In this document: positions 41,824-50,290 of the stretch, piece after piece
Position numbering within the stretch: the first letter of the stretch is position 1
Layout: every line of letters starts with the position of its first letter
Assembly (NCBI RefSeq): GCF_947488945.1
Contig: NZ_CANLBS010000007.1
Location: forward strand, 310,001-374,000
Direction: 5' to 3'
Length of the DNA stretch: 64,000 bases
Source of the DNA: an uncultured Streptomyces sp.
Lineage (GTDB): Bacteria > Actinomycetota > Actinomycetes > Streptomycetales > Streptomycetaceae
Program-made: the position numbers and the translations under genes
The notes under the pieces: generated by a model
What the model was told of the DNA's origin: nothing
The model's input: the letters and a program-made list of their open reading frames with translations, nothing else
The model's database searches: none

Positions 41824-42476
41824 GGGGTCGGCTCCGGCGTGAGGAGACTGAGGTGCTCGGTGTCGTTGTGCCGGTCGAGCATCCAGCGGGTCTGACCCAG
41901 GCGATTGCGGTGGTGCTGCCAGCGGGTGATGGAGGCGTGGTTGTGGGTGAATCCGGCCGGCGAGCCGATCGGGATGCCGAGCAGCAGAGTGTGGGCGGTG
42001 ATCACCGTCTCCCCGTGGGCGGCGAAGACGACGCGCTTGCCGTGGTTCTCCTCGATGAGCTGGCTCAGGTTCCTGCCGGAGCGCTCCAGGAACCCATTCC
42101 AGGTGTCGGAGCCGTTGGCCCAGGGCGTGTCGGGGTGGGCGTGCGGCCCGCCGTCGGCGGCCGTCTTCACCGCGTCCCATGGCCGGCCGTCGGCGTCGCC
42201 GTGGGCCGGGCCATCGAGTCGGTCGTCGTGGTGCACGGGAATCTGGAGCGTCTGGGCGATGATCTCGCCGGTCTGGACGAGGCGGATCCGCGGGCCGGTG
42301 TAGATGACGTCGAAGGGCTTCTTCAGGTGCTCGGTAGCCAGGCGGCGTGCGGCCTGTTCGGCTTGGGCGTACCCGAGGTTGGTCAGGCCGGTGCAGGTGC
42401 GCGGGCCCCCGACGAGGCCGTCGGCGTTGCACTGGGCTTGGCCGTGCCGGACGAAGACGAGTTCGGTGATGATCAT
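41820..42476 (-). CDS. Histidine phosphatase (phosphoglycerate-mutase-like)
   Basis: 218 aa. V-R-H-G-Q at the N-terminus supplies the phosphorylated His, a R-x-x-x-T-G-E motif follows, and A-A-H-G-E-T contains the second His. Removes phosphate from small molecules. Lies between two APH-fold kinases with 4-bp overlaps on both sides, suggesting phosphorylated intermediates. Confidence 0.86.
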   Translation of the reverse strand: MIITELVFVRHGQAQCNADGLVGGPRTCTGLTNLGYAQAEQAARRLATEHLKKPFDVIYTGPRIRLVQTGEIIAQTLQIPVHHDDRLDGPAHGDADGRPWDAVKTAADGGPHAHPDTPWANGSDTWNGFLERSGRNLSQLIEENHGKRVVFAAHGETVITAHTLLLGIPIGSPAGFTHNHASITRWQHHRNRLGQTRWMLDRHNDTEHLSLLTPEPTP

Positions 42477-43234
42477 GAGGCTCCTCGGTGGGTGAAACGG
42501 AGGGGCAGGCTGTAGTGGTAGCCGTTGCGGCCGACGTATGGGGCGGTGAGCACGGCGTGCAGGCCGAGGAAGCTGTCGAGCTGGCCCCGGTCCGTCGTGC
42601 CCAGCCGGGCGTCGTGGCGTCGGGTTGCCGCGTTGTAGGCGAGCAGGGCGGTGGTGACGGCTTGGTCCGTGAGCGGCCCGTAGGTTAGGTGGAGCGTCGC
42701 GACGAGCTTTGCGAGGTCGTAGCCCATCGGGGCGAGGGACAGGTCGTCGGTGTCGACGGCGACGATGTCCTGCGTGCTGGTGATGATGAAGTTCCGCGGG
42801 TTGCTGTCCTTGTAGAAGGCGCAAGGTCCCTCGGCGGTCGCTTCCAGCAGGCCGAGCATCGCGCGCAGTGCCGTCTTGCTCGGCAGGTAGCCCTGCTCAT
42901 GGCGTCGCCGCAGAGCGACCCTCCGGGGACCGAGGTAGTCGTCGAACTGCGTGCCGTCCTTGAAGTGGTGCGGGGTGTCCAGCGACGCGGAGTGCAGCTC
43001 GCTGGCCCAGGCGGCACCGTGGGCATGGCCCAGCAGTTCCGCCACGCGCGGAAGGTCCTCGGGGCGCACGGGGCGGCCCTCGATCCGTTCGAACGTCAGG
43101 GACTGCGGCCCGGCAGTGTGGAGAGCCGGCTGCCGCAGCGGCTTGGCGTGCGCGGTGAGCCACCAGTAGTGGCGCACCGCCCCCGCCGCGCGCTCGGGTT
43201 CCGCGTAGTGCTTGGTGAACGGGGCGGGGCTCAT
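42473..43234 (-). CDS. APH-fold phosphotransferase (2)
   Basis: 253 aa. Diverged kinase: F-Y-K-D-S-N-P-R-N replaces the usual H-x-D loop, and V-D-T-D-D-L gives the metal Asp. The N-terminal ATP lobe is short. Unrelated in detail to the neighbouring kinase at 40987. Substrate unknown. Overlaps both flanking genes. Confidence 0.72.
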   Translation of the reverse strand: MSPAPFTKHYAEPERAAGAVRHYWWLTAHAKPLRQPALHTAGPQSLTFERIEGRPVRPEDLPRVAELLGHAHGAAWASELHSASLDTPHHFKDGTQFDDYLGPRRVALRRRHEQGYLPSKTALRAMLGLLEATAEGPCAFYKDSNPRNFIITSTQDIVAVDTDDLSLAPMGYDLAKLVATLHLTYGPLTDQAVTTALLAYNAATRRHDARLGTTDRGQLDSFLGLHAVLTAPYVGRNGYHYSLPLRFTHRGAS

Positions 43235-44082
43235 GCCGGCTCTCCTTCATCCTTCGGCTGGGCGACGACGAAGGTGATCCGGGACCGGGTGGTCAGCGGC
43301 TGGTCGGGAAGGAACTCGTGCAGGGCCGCCGCCAAGGCACCGGGGTTGCCGTACAAGCCGGGCGCCAGGTCGTACTTGGGGTTGGTGGCCAGGTACTGCG
43401 CCGAGTGGTCGTGGCCGTCGAAGGTGAAGACGTGCTCCTCGTCCAGGACGGCGATCACGTCGAGCGAGGAGGCGGCAATGTCGGCCAAGCTGTCGCTGTG
43501 GGCTGCGGTGTACAGGCTCTCGTGCTGGGCGGCACGCGGATCGAGACCGGCGCAGGCGACCAGCTGGTCCATCTCCCGGTAGCTGTCGAGGCCCTTGGTG
43601 ACGAGCACGGCCACACCACCTGGGGCGAGGACCCTGGCGATCTGTCCGACGACGTCCTGGGGGCGCGGCGAGTGGTAGAGGCAGAACGCGGCGACGACGA
43701 CATCGCTCGACCTGTCGGGCAGAGGGAGGTCGTGGAAGTCGCCTTCGACGAACTCCACCGTGCTGTCGGGCAGGTTCTTGGCGCGCTCGCGCGCCTGTGC
43801 GAGCAGCGCGGGGGCGGCGTCCAGGCCCACGACGCGCTCGGGCTGGAGCTGCTCGTCGAGGATGAGGCTGCTCGTGCCGCGACCGCATCCGATGTCGAGC
43901 ACCGCGCCGAGCCGGTCCGGCCGGGCGTGATGGGTCTGCACCAGGCTGACGATGGTCTCGGGCACCGGGTGTCCGGCGGTCTTGGCGCGCATCAGGGCGC
44001 TGGTCCGCCCGGCCAGCCGCGAGGCGTGTCCGTACAGCTCCGGCTGCCGGACGGGGTCCAGGAACGGGTTGGGCTCGTTCAT
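43231..44082 (-). CDS. Class I SAM-dependent methyltransferase
   Basis: 283 aa. Motif I V-L-D-I-G-C-G-R-G-T, acidic V-G-L-D loop, G-D-F-H-D-L-P motif, and A-P-G-G-V-A-V-L post-III strand. Probably O- or N-methylates the product. ATG 44082, 31 bp after the P-loop kinase gene. Confidence 0.88.
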   Translation of the reverse strand: MNEPNPFLDPVRQPELYGHASRLAGRTSALMRAKTAGHPVPETIVSLVQTHHARPDRLGAVLDIGCGRGTSSLILDEQLQPERVVGLDAAPALLAQARERAKNLPDSTVEFVEGDFHDLPLPDRSSDVVVAAFCLYHSPRPQDVVGQIARVLAPGGVAVLVTKGLDSYREMDQLVACAGLDPRAAQHESLYTAAHSDSLADIAASSLDVIAVLDEEHVFTFDGHDHSAQYLATNPKYDLAPGLYGNPGALAAALHEFLPDQPLTTRSRITFVVAQPKDEGEPA

Positions 44083-44113
44083 GCCGCACCCCCTGACCGG
44101 GGGCGCGGGCCGG

Positions 44114-44623
44114 TCAGGAGTGCTCGGCGACGACCTTCCGCAGCCAGCGGCGCGTCTGACGCCGGTTGGCCAGCAGCACCACATCGGCGCCGGAACCGAA
44201 CTCCTCGATCTTCGCCATCACGCGGGGCCGCATCTTGCGCCGGTACGTGGCGACGTACTTGATCACGCCCCAGTGGATGCGGTTGTGCACCCCGTTGCCC
44301 TTGTGCCCCGCGCCGTGCCGGATCTGCCGGGAGAAGATCCCGTACAGCGCCGCCACGGTCGACACGTCCATCAGGACCACGGTGTCGCAGGCTTCGAGCC
44401 GTACCTGCAGCGTCGAGTTGTAGTTGCCGTCGATCACCCACCGCGGCTGCGCGACCAGCTCGCGCTGGACGTCGGTGAACTTGTCCATGGGCAGCGCGTT
44501 CCACTCGTCGTCGTAGAACGCGGCGTCCAGGTGCGTCACCGGGGCATCGAGGATCCTGCCCAGTTCGCGGGCCACGTGGGATTTGCCGCTGCCTCCGCAG
44601 CCGACGATGGCGACCTTCTTCAT
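44114..44623 (-). CDS. P-loop kinase (adenylate-kinase/FlaR-like)
   Basis: 169 aa. G-C-G-G-S-G-K-S at residues 8-15, H-L-D-A-A-F-Y and W-V-I-D-G-N-Y motifs as in 'topology modulation'/FlaR-type kinases. Might phosphorylate a nucleotide intermediate. First gene after a strong hairpin, so it may begin a second transcription unit in the cluster. Confidence 0.8.
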   Translation of the reverse strand: MKKVAIVGCGGSGKSHVARELGRILDAPVTHLDAAFYDDEWNALPMDKFTDVQRELVAQPRWVIDGNYNSTLQVRLEACDTVVLMDVSTVAALYGIFSRQIRHGAGHKGNGVHNRIHWGVIKYVATYRRKMRPRVMAKIEEFGSGADVVLLANRRQTRRWLRKVVAEHS

Positions 44624-44663
44624 GGTGCTCCAGCGTAGAGAGGTTCGGGTGTCCGGCGGATCC

Positions 44664-44688
44664 ATCCTCCGGGACGCGCCCGGAGGAT
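44664..44688 (-). terminator. Perfect 10-bp hairpin inside the biosynthetic cluster
   Basis: ATCCTCCGGG, 5-nt loop, CCCGGAGGAT, in the 96-bp gap after the glycosyltransferase stop (44720) and before the kinase start (44623). Likely terminator or attenuator that divides the cluster into two units. Confidence 0.6.
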
Positions 44689-44719
44689 CCGTGCGCCATG
44701 GTCGATCGAGCGGTCTGCA

Positions 44720-45772
44720 TCAGGCAGCTCCCCGCTCGGCCGCGGCGGTCTGGAGGAGGCCGCGCAGAACGGACTCCAGCGTGTTCACCTGCCTGCACAG
44801 GCCGAACAGGCGCAGGCGATCTACACACGCGGCGATCAGGGCGGCGTGCTGCTCGGTGCCGGCGATCTCGCGCAGGTAGGAGAGGCGTTCGAGAACGTCG
44901 CTGCCGGAGCGCACGACCAGCTCCTTCGGGACGAACCGGTCGGCGAAGCGGATGTCTGCCGGGGCCAGCGGCAGGCAGCCGGCGAGTACGGCCTCGAAGA
45001 TGCGCTGGGTCATCTGCCCGACGGCGGCGTACCGCTCGGGCAGCATGAGCACCGTGGCCAGGGACCGCCCGTAGACGGCGGCGGCGCCCTCGAACGGGAT
45101 CCGGCCCGCGAAGCGGACGTGCGGCCAGCGGCCGGTCTTCGTCCACTTGCCCGCGACCAGGTGCTCGACGCGGGCGGCTGCCGGGGCGAAGAAGCGGTCG
45201 AAGGGCTCGTCGCGGTCGTACTGGTTGCCCACGTAGCCGAGCGCGAGATCGCGAGGCCGCGCCGCGAGGGTGAGGGGATCGGCCTGGGCGAGGAGGTCCT
45301 CTGCGACGGGGAAGAGCAGCGAGTGCGCGCCGAGGGTCGGGGCGAGCGCGGCCTCGCAGACGCGGGTGTGGGCCGTGCGGCGCCACACGCTCTCGGCGCG
45401 CAGGGTGCGGTCCTTGTCCCAGATCACGGTGGGCGTCCGGTGCCGGGCCGTGTAGTGGTTGATGAGCTGGGCCTGCCGGTGGAGGTCGCAGGTGTGCCCC
45501 TCGCTGCCGCACACGGTGGTGTTGCGGCCGGGGATCGCCCAGCGCCACTCCAGGAACAGGGCGTCGATGCTGGGCAGGCCGTCGTCGAAGGCGTACGCGC
45601 CGCCGAGGTCGTCACCGGCTTCGAGGCGGTCGCGGTCGGGCTGGAGGAAGACGATCTCGTGACCGCGGGCAAGGAGGGCGTCGATGAAGGGGCGGCGGTG
45701 GCTGCGGCCTCCGTCGGGGGTGTCGGTGACGCCGTTGCCGAGGAAGCCCCAGAAGCTGTATCCGATCTTCAT
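44720..45772 (-). CDS. Glycosyltransferase (CgeB/GT1-like)
   Basis: 350 aa. Begins K-I-G-Y-S-F-W-G-F-L-G-N-G and has G-Y-V-G-N-Q-Y-D-R plus a C-terminal R-I-F-E-A-V-L-A-G-C-L-P, the GT-B nucleotide-binding region of CgeB-type transferases. Attaches a sugar to the scaffold. ATG overlaps the stop of the carbamoyltransferase. Confidence 0.78.
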   Translation of the reverse strand: MKIGYSFWGFLGNGVTDTPDGGRSHRRPFIDALLARGHEIVFLQPDRDRLEAGDDLGGAYAFDDGLPSIDALFLEWRWAIPGRNTTVCGSEGHTCDLHRQAQLINHYTARHRTPTVIWDKDRTLRAESVWRRTAHTRVCEAALAPTLGAHSLLFPVAEDLLAQADPLTLAARPRDLALGYVGNQYDRDEPFDRFFAPAAARVEHLVAGKWTKTGRWPHVRFAGRIPFEGAAAVYGRSLATVLMLPERYAAVGQMTQRIFEAVLAGCLPLAPADIRFADRFVPKELVVRSGSDVLERLSYLREIAGTEQHAALIAACVDRLRLFGLCRQVNTLESVLRGLLQTAAAERGAA

Positions 45773-47499
45773 TTGGTGATCCACCGCCCTTCGAGGAGCA
45801 GGGCGTCGAGGCCGGAGTTGGCCAGGCAGTCCAGGGCCATCTCGGGTGTCCCGCAGATCGGCTTGCCCTTGACGTTGAGGGAGGTGTTGATCAGCACGGG
45901 AATGCCGGTCCGGCGGCCGAAGGCGGTCAGCACCGCGTGCATGAACGGGTTCTGCGACCGGGTGACGGTCTGCAGGCGGGAGGTGCCGTTGGCGTGCACG
46001 ATGGCCGGCACTCGGTCGCGCGTCAGGTCTGTCACTCCGGAGGCCATGGACATGTACGGGGCCGGCTGGCCGAGGGTGAAGAATTCGGCGGCGCGCTCGG
46101 CCGGGACCATGGGGGCGAAGGGCCGGAACGGCTCGCGGAACTTCACGGTGGCGTTGAGCCGCTCGACGACGCCGGGCTCCAGCGGGGAGGCGAGGATCGA
46201 GCGGTTGCCCAGGGCGCGCGGTCCGGCTTCGACCCCTCCCTGGAAGAGTCCGGCGATCATGCCGTCGGCGAGCTGGTCGGCGAGGAACTCGGCGGTCTCG
46301 ATGCCGAGGGTCTTCTGGCGGAGGCCGGGCCAAGGGGTCAGGTCGAGGGGCTGGTCCTCGTAGGAGGGGCCGAGGTAACAGCGGCGGGCGATGCCGGCGA
46401 CCGGGCGAGGGCTGCGCCCATCGACGTGTACGGCGAGGGCGGCTCCGATGGCGGTTCCGGCGTCTCCGGGTGCCGGCGGGACGAACACCTCGTCGAAGAT
46501 GTCAGCCTCGATGATCTTCCCGATGCTGACGCAGTTCGTGGCGACGCCGCCGCCCACGCACAGGCGTCGGGAGCCGGTGAGCACACGGGCTCGGCGGGCG
46601 AGGTGAACCATCACCTGCTCGGTCCGCTCTTGGAGGGCAGCCGCCAGGTCTCGGTGGACGTCGGTGGGCGGCTCGTTCGGGTGCCGCTCGGGGCAGGTCT
46701 CGGCGACGAACCGCCGGGATGTCCTCGGGTATCCCGAGGTGAGGGTGCGCGTCGGGAAGTAGCCGGGGTGGATGCGGAAGCCCGTGGCCGTCGTGCGGAC
46801 GGCCGTGGTGAACAGGTGCCGGAAGCGTGCGGGGTCGCCAAGGGCGGCCAGCGCCATGACGGTCCCTTCCTCGTCGCCACGCCTCCAGCCCAGGTGCTCG
46901 GTGACGGCGCCGTACACGTACCCGAGGGAGGCCGGGTCGTAGATCGCTTCCAAGGGCTGGAGGCGGGGGCGCTGGATGCCGTGGCCGTGGGCGATGGTGG
47001 TGGTCTGCCGCTCGCCGAGGCTGTCGACCACGAGTACGGCGGCTTCCTCCCAGCCGGAGGCGGCGAAGGCCGTGAGCTGGTGGGCTCGGTGGTGCAGGAC
47101 CGGTGTGACGCGGGCCGAGGGGAACTGGCTGCCAAGGACGCGCAGCCGCCGCCGAGTCCGCAGGGCGACCTTGGCAAACCCGTGAGCGCGGGCCAGGCTG
47201 CGGTCGCGGGTCATCGGCGACAGCGCCATGCGCAGGGCAGCGGGCGACTCGGCGAGGTAGCGGAGGGGCTGGAAGTTGTAGGCGACGGCGTCCACGTCGC
47301 TGGCACTCAGCTTGGCCTGGTCGAGGAGCCACCCCACGGCGCGGGCCGGGTAGAGCTTGGTGTGCTTCTGCGCGGAGAGGCGTTCCTCCTCGACGAAGCC
47401 GACGAGTTCACCGTCCACGAGAAGGGCGGCCGCCGAGTCGTGGGTGTACGAGCACAGGCCGAAGACGACGGAGGGGGTGCGCTTCATGGCGGCGGTCAC
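45769..47499 (-). CDS. Carbamoyltransferase (NodU/CmcH/TobZ family)
   Basis: 576 aa. N-terminal Kae1-like domain with T-H-D-S-A-A-A-L, E-E-E-R-L-S, metal motif H-H-R-A-H, V-V-D-S-L-G-E and C-V-G-G-G-V-A-T-N-C; C-terminal domain with G-G-V-E-A-G-P-R-A-L-G-N-R-S-I and F-R-P-F-A-P. Transfers carbamoyl from carbamoyl phosphate via carbamoyl-AMP to a hydroxyl. GTG 47499 gives the GTGA overlap used throughout the cluster; ATG 47487 is an alternative. In context it could act on a hydroxymethyl group made by the neighbouring enzyme. Confidence 0.92.
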   Translation of the reverse strand: MTAAMKRTPSVVFGLCSYTHDSAAALLVDGELVGFVEEERLSAQKHTKLYPARAVGWLLDQAKLSASDVDAVAYNFQPLRYLAESPAALRMALSPMTRDRSLARAHGFAKVALRTRRRLRVLGSQFPSARVTPVLHHRAHQLTAFAASGWEEAAVLVVDSLGERQTTTIAHGHGIQRPRLQPLEAIYDPASLGYVYGAVTEHLGWRRGDEEGTVMALAALGDPARFRHLFTTAVRTTATGFRIHPGYFPTRTLTSGYPRTSRRFVAETCPERHPNEPPTDVHRDLAAALQERTEQVMVHLARRARVLTGSRRLCVGGGVATNCVSIGKIIEADIFDEVFVPPAPGDAGTAIGAALAVHVDGRSPRPVAGIARRCYLGPSYEDQPLDLTPWPGLRQKTLGIETAEFLADQLADGMIAGLFQGGVEAGPRALGNRSILASPLEPGVVERLNATVKFREPFRPFAPMVPAERAAEFFTLGQPAPYMSMASGVTDLTRDRVPAIVHANGTSRLQTVTRSQNPFMHAVLTAFGRRTGIPVLINTSLNVKGKPICGTPEMALDCLANSGLDALLLEGRWITK

Positions 47500-48446
47500 C
47501 GTGCCCCGGCCGTCGCGGCGCGATTGGTCGAGCGTCGCTCCAGCTCTCCGTACCAGGCAGTGAGGGCCTGCCCGAGGGGCCCGTCGACCGTGTCGGCCGC
47601 CCGCCACGCCTGCTCGCGCTTGCCGTCCTTCCACAGCCGGTAGCTGCGCAGGGTCTCGGCCATCGCGTCCCAGCCGGGGTGGCCGGTCACGTCACGGGCC
47701 TCGACCTGGTCGAGCAGGCCGTCGAAGCCGTTCCAGGGTGTTCGCAGGTCGGGCATGACCTCACTCGCCGGGAGCGAGGTGAGCGTGTCGGCCTGCTCGA
47801 TGTGTTCGTCGTAGATGTGCAGCGAGCCGATGTGCAGGTGGAACTCGCCGAGTTCCGCGTCGAGCCATCCGGCGACCAGCTCGTGCAGCACGGTGTAGAA
47901 GAACACGTCGTACGGCATACCGATCCATACGTCCTGGCCGCGCATCGTGGTCGCCATGTGCAGGCGGCCGGCGCGCAGGTGGAACCGGAATCCGAGGGTG
48001 CAGGGCACGTCCTTGTGCCCGGCGGCGTCCTGGGCCGGGTCGTAGAGCTGGATCAGGGCTCGCCGGGAGTCGGGGTCGGCTTGGAGGATCTCGACGACGC
48101 GGGCGAGCTGGTCGACCTTGCCGGCCCAGTTCCGCATCCTGGGGCCGTACGCCCCCAGGAGGACGCCTTCGTCGGCGAACTGCCGCAGCCGGTTGTTGTA
48201 GTCGAAGATCCACGGTGCGTCGGATCCGGACAGGTGCCAGACCGTCTCGGCGACGGCGAAGGCCGGATTCACAATGCGGGCGGGCGGGGCGTAGAGCAGG
48301 CGGGCACGCGGCTGAGTGAGCAGCAGGTGCACGTCGCGGACTTCGTGGGTGGCCATGCCCCGGGGGCTGATCTTCTCGCCGGATTTGGCCAGCGTGACGG
48401 CGCCGGAGAACAGCTCGGCGATGCTGTCGGCCGTGAGAGATGTCAT
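47496..48446 (-). CDS. Thymidylate-synthase-family (d)CMP-hydroxymethylase-like enzyme
   Basis: 316 aa. Keeps the TS core: E68 in E-T-V-W-H-L-S-G, nucleophile C149 in P-C-T-L-G, R169-G-Q-D172, and H-I-Y-D-E-H. In the G-M-P-Y-D180 motif the Asn that reads the uracil ring in ThyA is Asp, as in T4 dCMP hydroxymethylase. So the likely reaction is 5-hydroxymethylation of CMP or dCMP with methylene-tetrahydrofolate, comparable to MilA (mildiomycin) and BcmA (bacimethrin). Overlaps its neighbours by four bases on both sides. Confidence 0.88.
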   Translation of the reverse strand: MTSLTADSIAELFSGAVTLAKSGEKISPRGMATHEVRDVHLLLTQPRARLLYAPPARIVNPAFAVAETVWHLSGSDAPWIFDYNNRLRQFADEGVLLGAYGPRMRNWAGKVDQLARVVEILQADPDSRRALIQLYDPAQDAAGHKDVPCTLGFRFHLRAGRLHMATTMRGQDVWIGMPYDVFFYTVLHELVAGWLDAELGEFHLHIGSLHIYDEHIEQADTLTSLPASEVMPDLRTPWNGFDGLLDQVEARDVTGHPGWDAMAETLRSYRLWKDGKREQAWRAADTVDGPLGQALTAWYGELERRSTNRAATAGAR

Positions 48447-50290
48447 CGGACGGATGCTCCTTCGTCCTGGGGCGACGCAGCGGCGCCCGGGTGGTGGTGG
48501 GTGGAGTCGTCGGCCCTCGGGCCGGAGGTGGCGCGGTCGGTGATGAGCCGGGCGATCCGAGCGGCGCTGTCGCCGCGCCACCGGCAGACCGCGTCCAGGG
48601 CCGCCCGCGGGATCGGCGCGGGGCCCCCGCGCACGCCGGAGAGCGCTTCGGCGATGTCCTCGGTGGCCTCGCATCGGGTCGCCAGTCCGTGACCGGCCAG
48701 GTCCAGGGTGCGTTCGCCCGACGGGCCGATTTCGAGGACCGGGATGCCGAGCAGCGCGGCTTCGATCCCGCACGTCGAGTACGCGCTCGCCAGGACGTCA
48801 GCGCCGGCAAGGCAGCCTCGGGCTCCGACTCGGGGATCGGCCACCGCGATGGGCGGCCCGGCGTCCCGCTTCACCAGAGCGGTGAAGGCGTCGGCCCCCT
48901 GCGCCGGGTGTGGAGCGATGACGAGCCCCCAGTCACCGTCCGCCTCAGCGAGCCCGTCCAGGAGGAGGTCCGTGTAGGAGTTGAGGTGATCGGGGTTGAA
49001 GGGCTGGCAGGCCCACACCGCGATCCGGGCGGGCGCGCGGCGGCCCCCTGGAGCAAGCAGCTTCTCCAGGTATCGGCGCTGTGCCTGGCGGCTCAGGCTG
49101 ACGAGGACGTCGAAGCGGGGCTGCCCGAGGACGTGCACCTCGGCCTGGGGGTGGCGCGCCCACTCTCGGCCCAGGGCGAGGTCCCTCTCGCCCATGACGA
49201 TGATGTCGCGGCTGTGCAGGGCCGGCCAGGCGACCGATTCCGCCGTCCACGCCCCGTGCTGGACGTTCACCGAGTTCGCCTCGTGCCGCTCGGCGGCGTG
49301 CGCGGCCAGCACGCCCAGGGGGCTGGTGTCGTTGCTCAGCAGAACGGTGTGCGGCCGGGTGGTCGACAGGATGTCGTCGAGCCAGCTTTCCGCCCGCACG
49401 ACCGTCCGCCACGACGGCTGGGTGCAGCCCCCGCTGGTCTCCAAGAGCACCGACAAAAGCCTTATGAGCCGGGCAAGTTGGACACCGTGGCCTTCCACCT
49501 GGATGACGTGCTCGTCGTCGGGACGGTGGAAGCCCTCGGCGGTGCCGGAGAGGGTGAAGAGGTCGCTCGGGGCCGTGCGCAGCTCGATACCCGTGACCAA
49601 TCCCGCGCTGCACCGCTCGGCGGCATCAGTGGCGAGATCGAGCAGGAGACTCCTCTGCCCGCCGCGCGCCAGGTCGGCGAGAACCGGGGTCAGCGTGGCC
49701 CCGTGGCGGGAGGTCCACGACAGCGCCAGAACGTCCTGCCGTCCGAGATCCGAGGGGAGCGGACTCGGCTCCGTGTTCGCCGTAGTCGTCCGGGCGCGGT
49801 TGCGGAGCTGGGCGGAGCGGGTCGGGTTGTGCGGTGCCGCAGCACCGAGCACGTACGCGACGCCGGACCACGTCACGGTGTAGGCCAGGTACTCACGCGA
49901 GCTGCTCGGACGCAGTCCCACGAGTCCTTCGTACGGTGCCAGGGTCAGGGGCCCTGGGGCGGAGGCGAACGGTGCCCAGGAGTTCAGGGCCAGGAGCTTG
50001 CGCACGATCTCGGCGACGAAGCGTCGCACGGGGACGTGCTGGACGTGGAGCCAGCCGGCTCCGCCCGGGGTGGCAGCCAGCGTGGCGCCGTAACGGTCGA
50101 GGGCCTCCATGACGTCTTCGACGCCGGAGCGCAGTAACTGCTTGTCGACGGTCGCAGCTTCCAGGTCCGTGGTGTGGATGTGAACGGTCCGCGCGTGCGC
50201 CAGGGCGCCGGTTCCGACGAGAGTCCACGTCGGCTTCCCGGCGTTGGAGGAGCGGACCAGGCCGAGGCCACCAGTCGTGCGGGGGCTCAC
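48443..50290 (-). CDS. Large GT-B-type glycosyltransferase-like protein
   Basis: 615 aa. The C-terminal half (about 300-575) has V-N-V-Q-H-G-A, V-L-G-Q-P-R-F-D, I-A-P-H-P and Y-S-T-C-G-I-E-A-A-L-L-G-I-P-V, features of GT-B enzymes that use nucleotide-activated acids (capsule/sialyl type). The N-terminal half (about 1-290) is unrelated to anything I recognise. GTG 50290 overlaps the HAD gene stop. A CMP-ulosonate from the KdsB-like enzyme is a possible donor; this is inference. Confidence 0.72.
   Translation of the reverse strand: MSPRTTGGLGLVRSSNAGKPTWTLVGTGALAHARTVHIHTTDLEAATVDKQLLRSGVEDVMEALDRYGATLAATPGGAGWLHVQHVPVRRFVAEIVRKLLALNSWAPFASAPGPLTLAPYEGLVGLRPSSSREYLAYTVTWSGVAYVLGAAAPHNPTRSAQLRNRARTTTANTEPSPLPSDLGRQDVLALSWTSRHGATLTPVLADLARGGQRSLLLDLATDAAERCSAGLVTGIELRTAPSDLFTLSGTAEGFHRPDDEHVIQVEGHGVQLARLIRLLSVLLETSGGCTQPSWRTVVRAESWLDDILSTTRPHTVLLSNDTSPLGVLAAHAAERHEANSVNVQHGAWTAESVAWPALHSRDIIVMGERDLALGREWARHPQAEVHVLGQPRFDVLVSLSRQAQRRYLEKLLAPGGRRAPARIAVWACQPFNPDHLNSYTDLLLDGLAEADGDWGLVIAPHPAQGADAFTALVKRDAGPPIAVADPRVGARGCLAGADVLASAYSTCGIEAALLGIPVLEIGPSGERTLDLAGHGLATRCEATEDIAEALSGVRGGPAPIPRAALDAVCRWRGDSAARIARLITDRATSGPRADDSTHHHPGAAASPQDEGASVR

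Noticed and set aside
45937..47643. Long plus-strand frame (568 codons) opposite the carbamoyltransferase
   Set aside because: Antisense shadow; minus strand carries all NodU/CmcH motifs.
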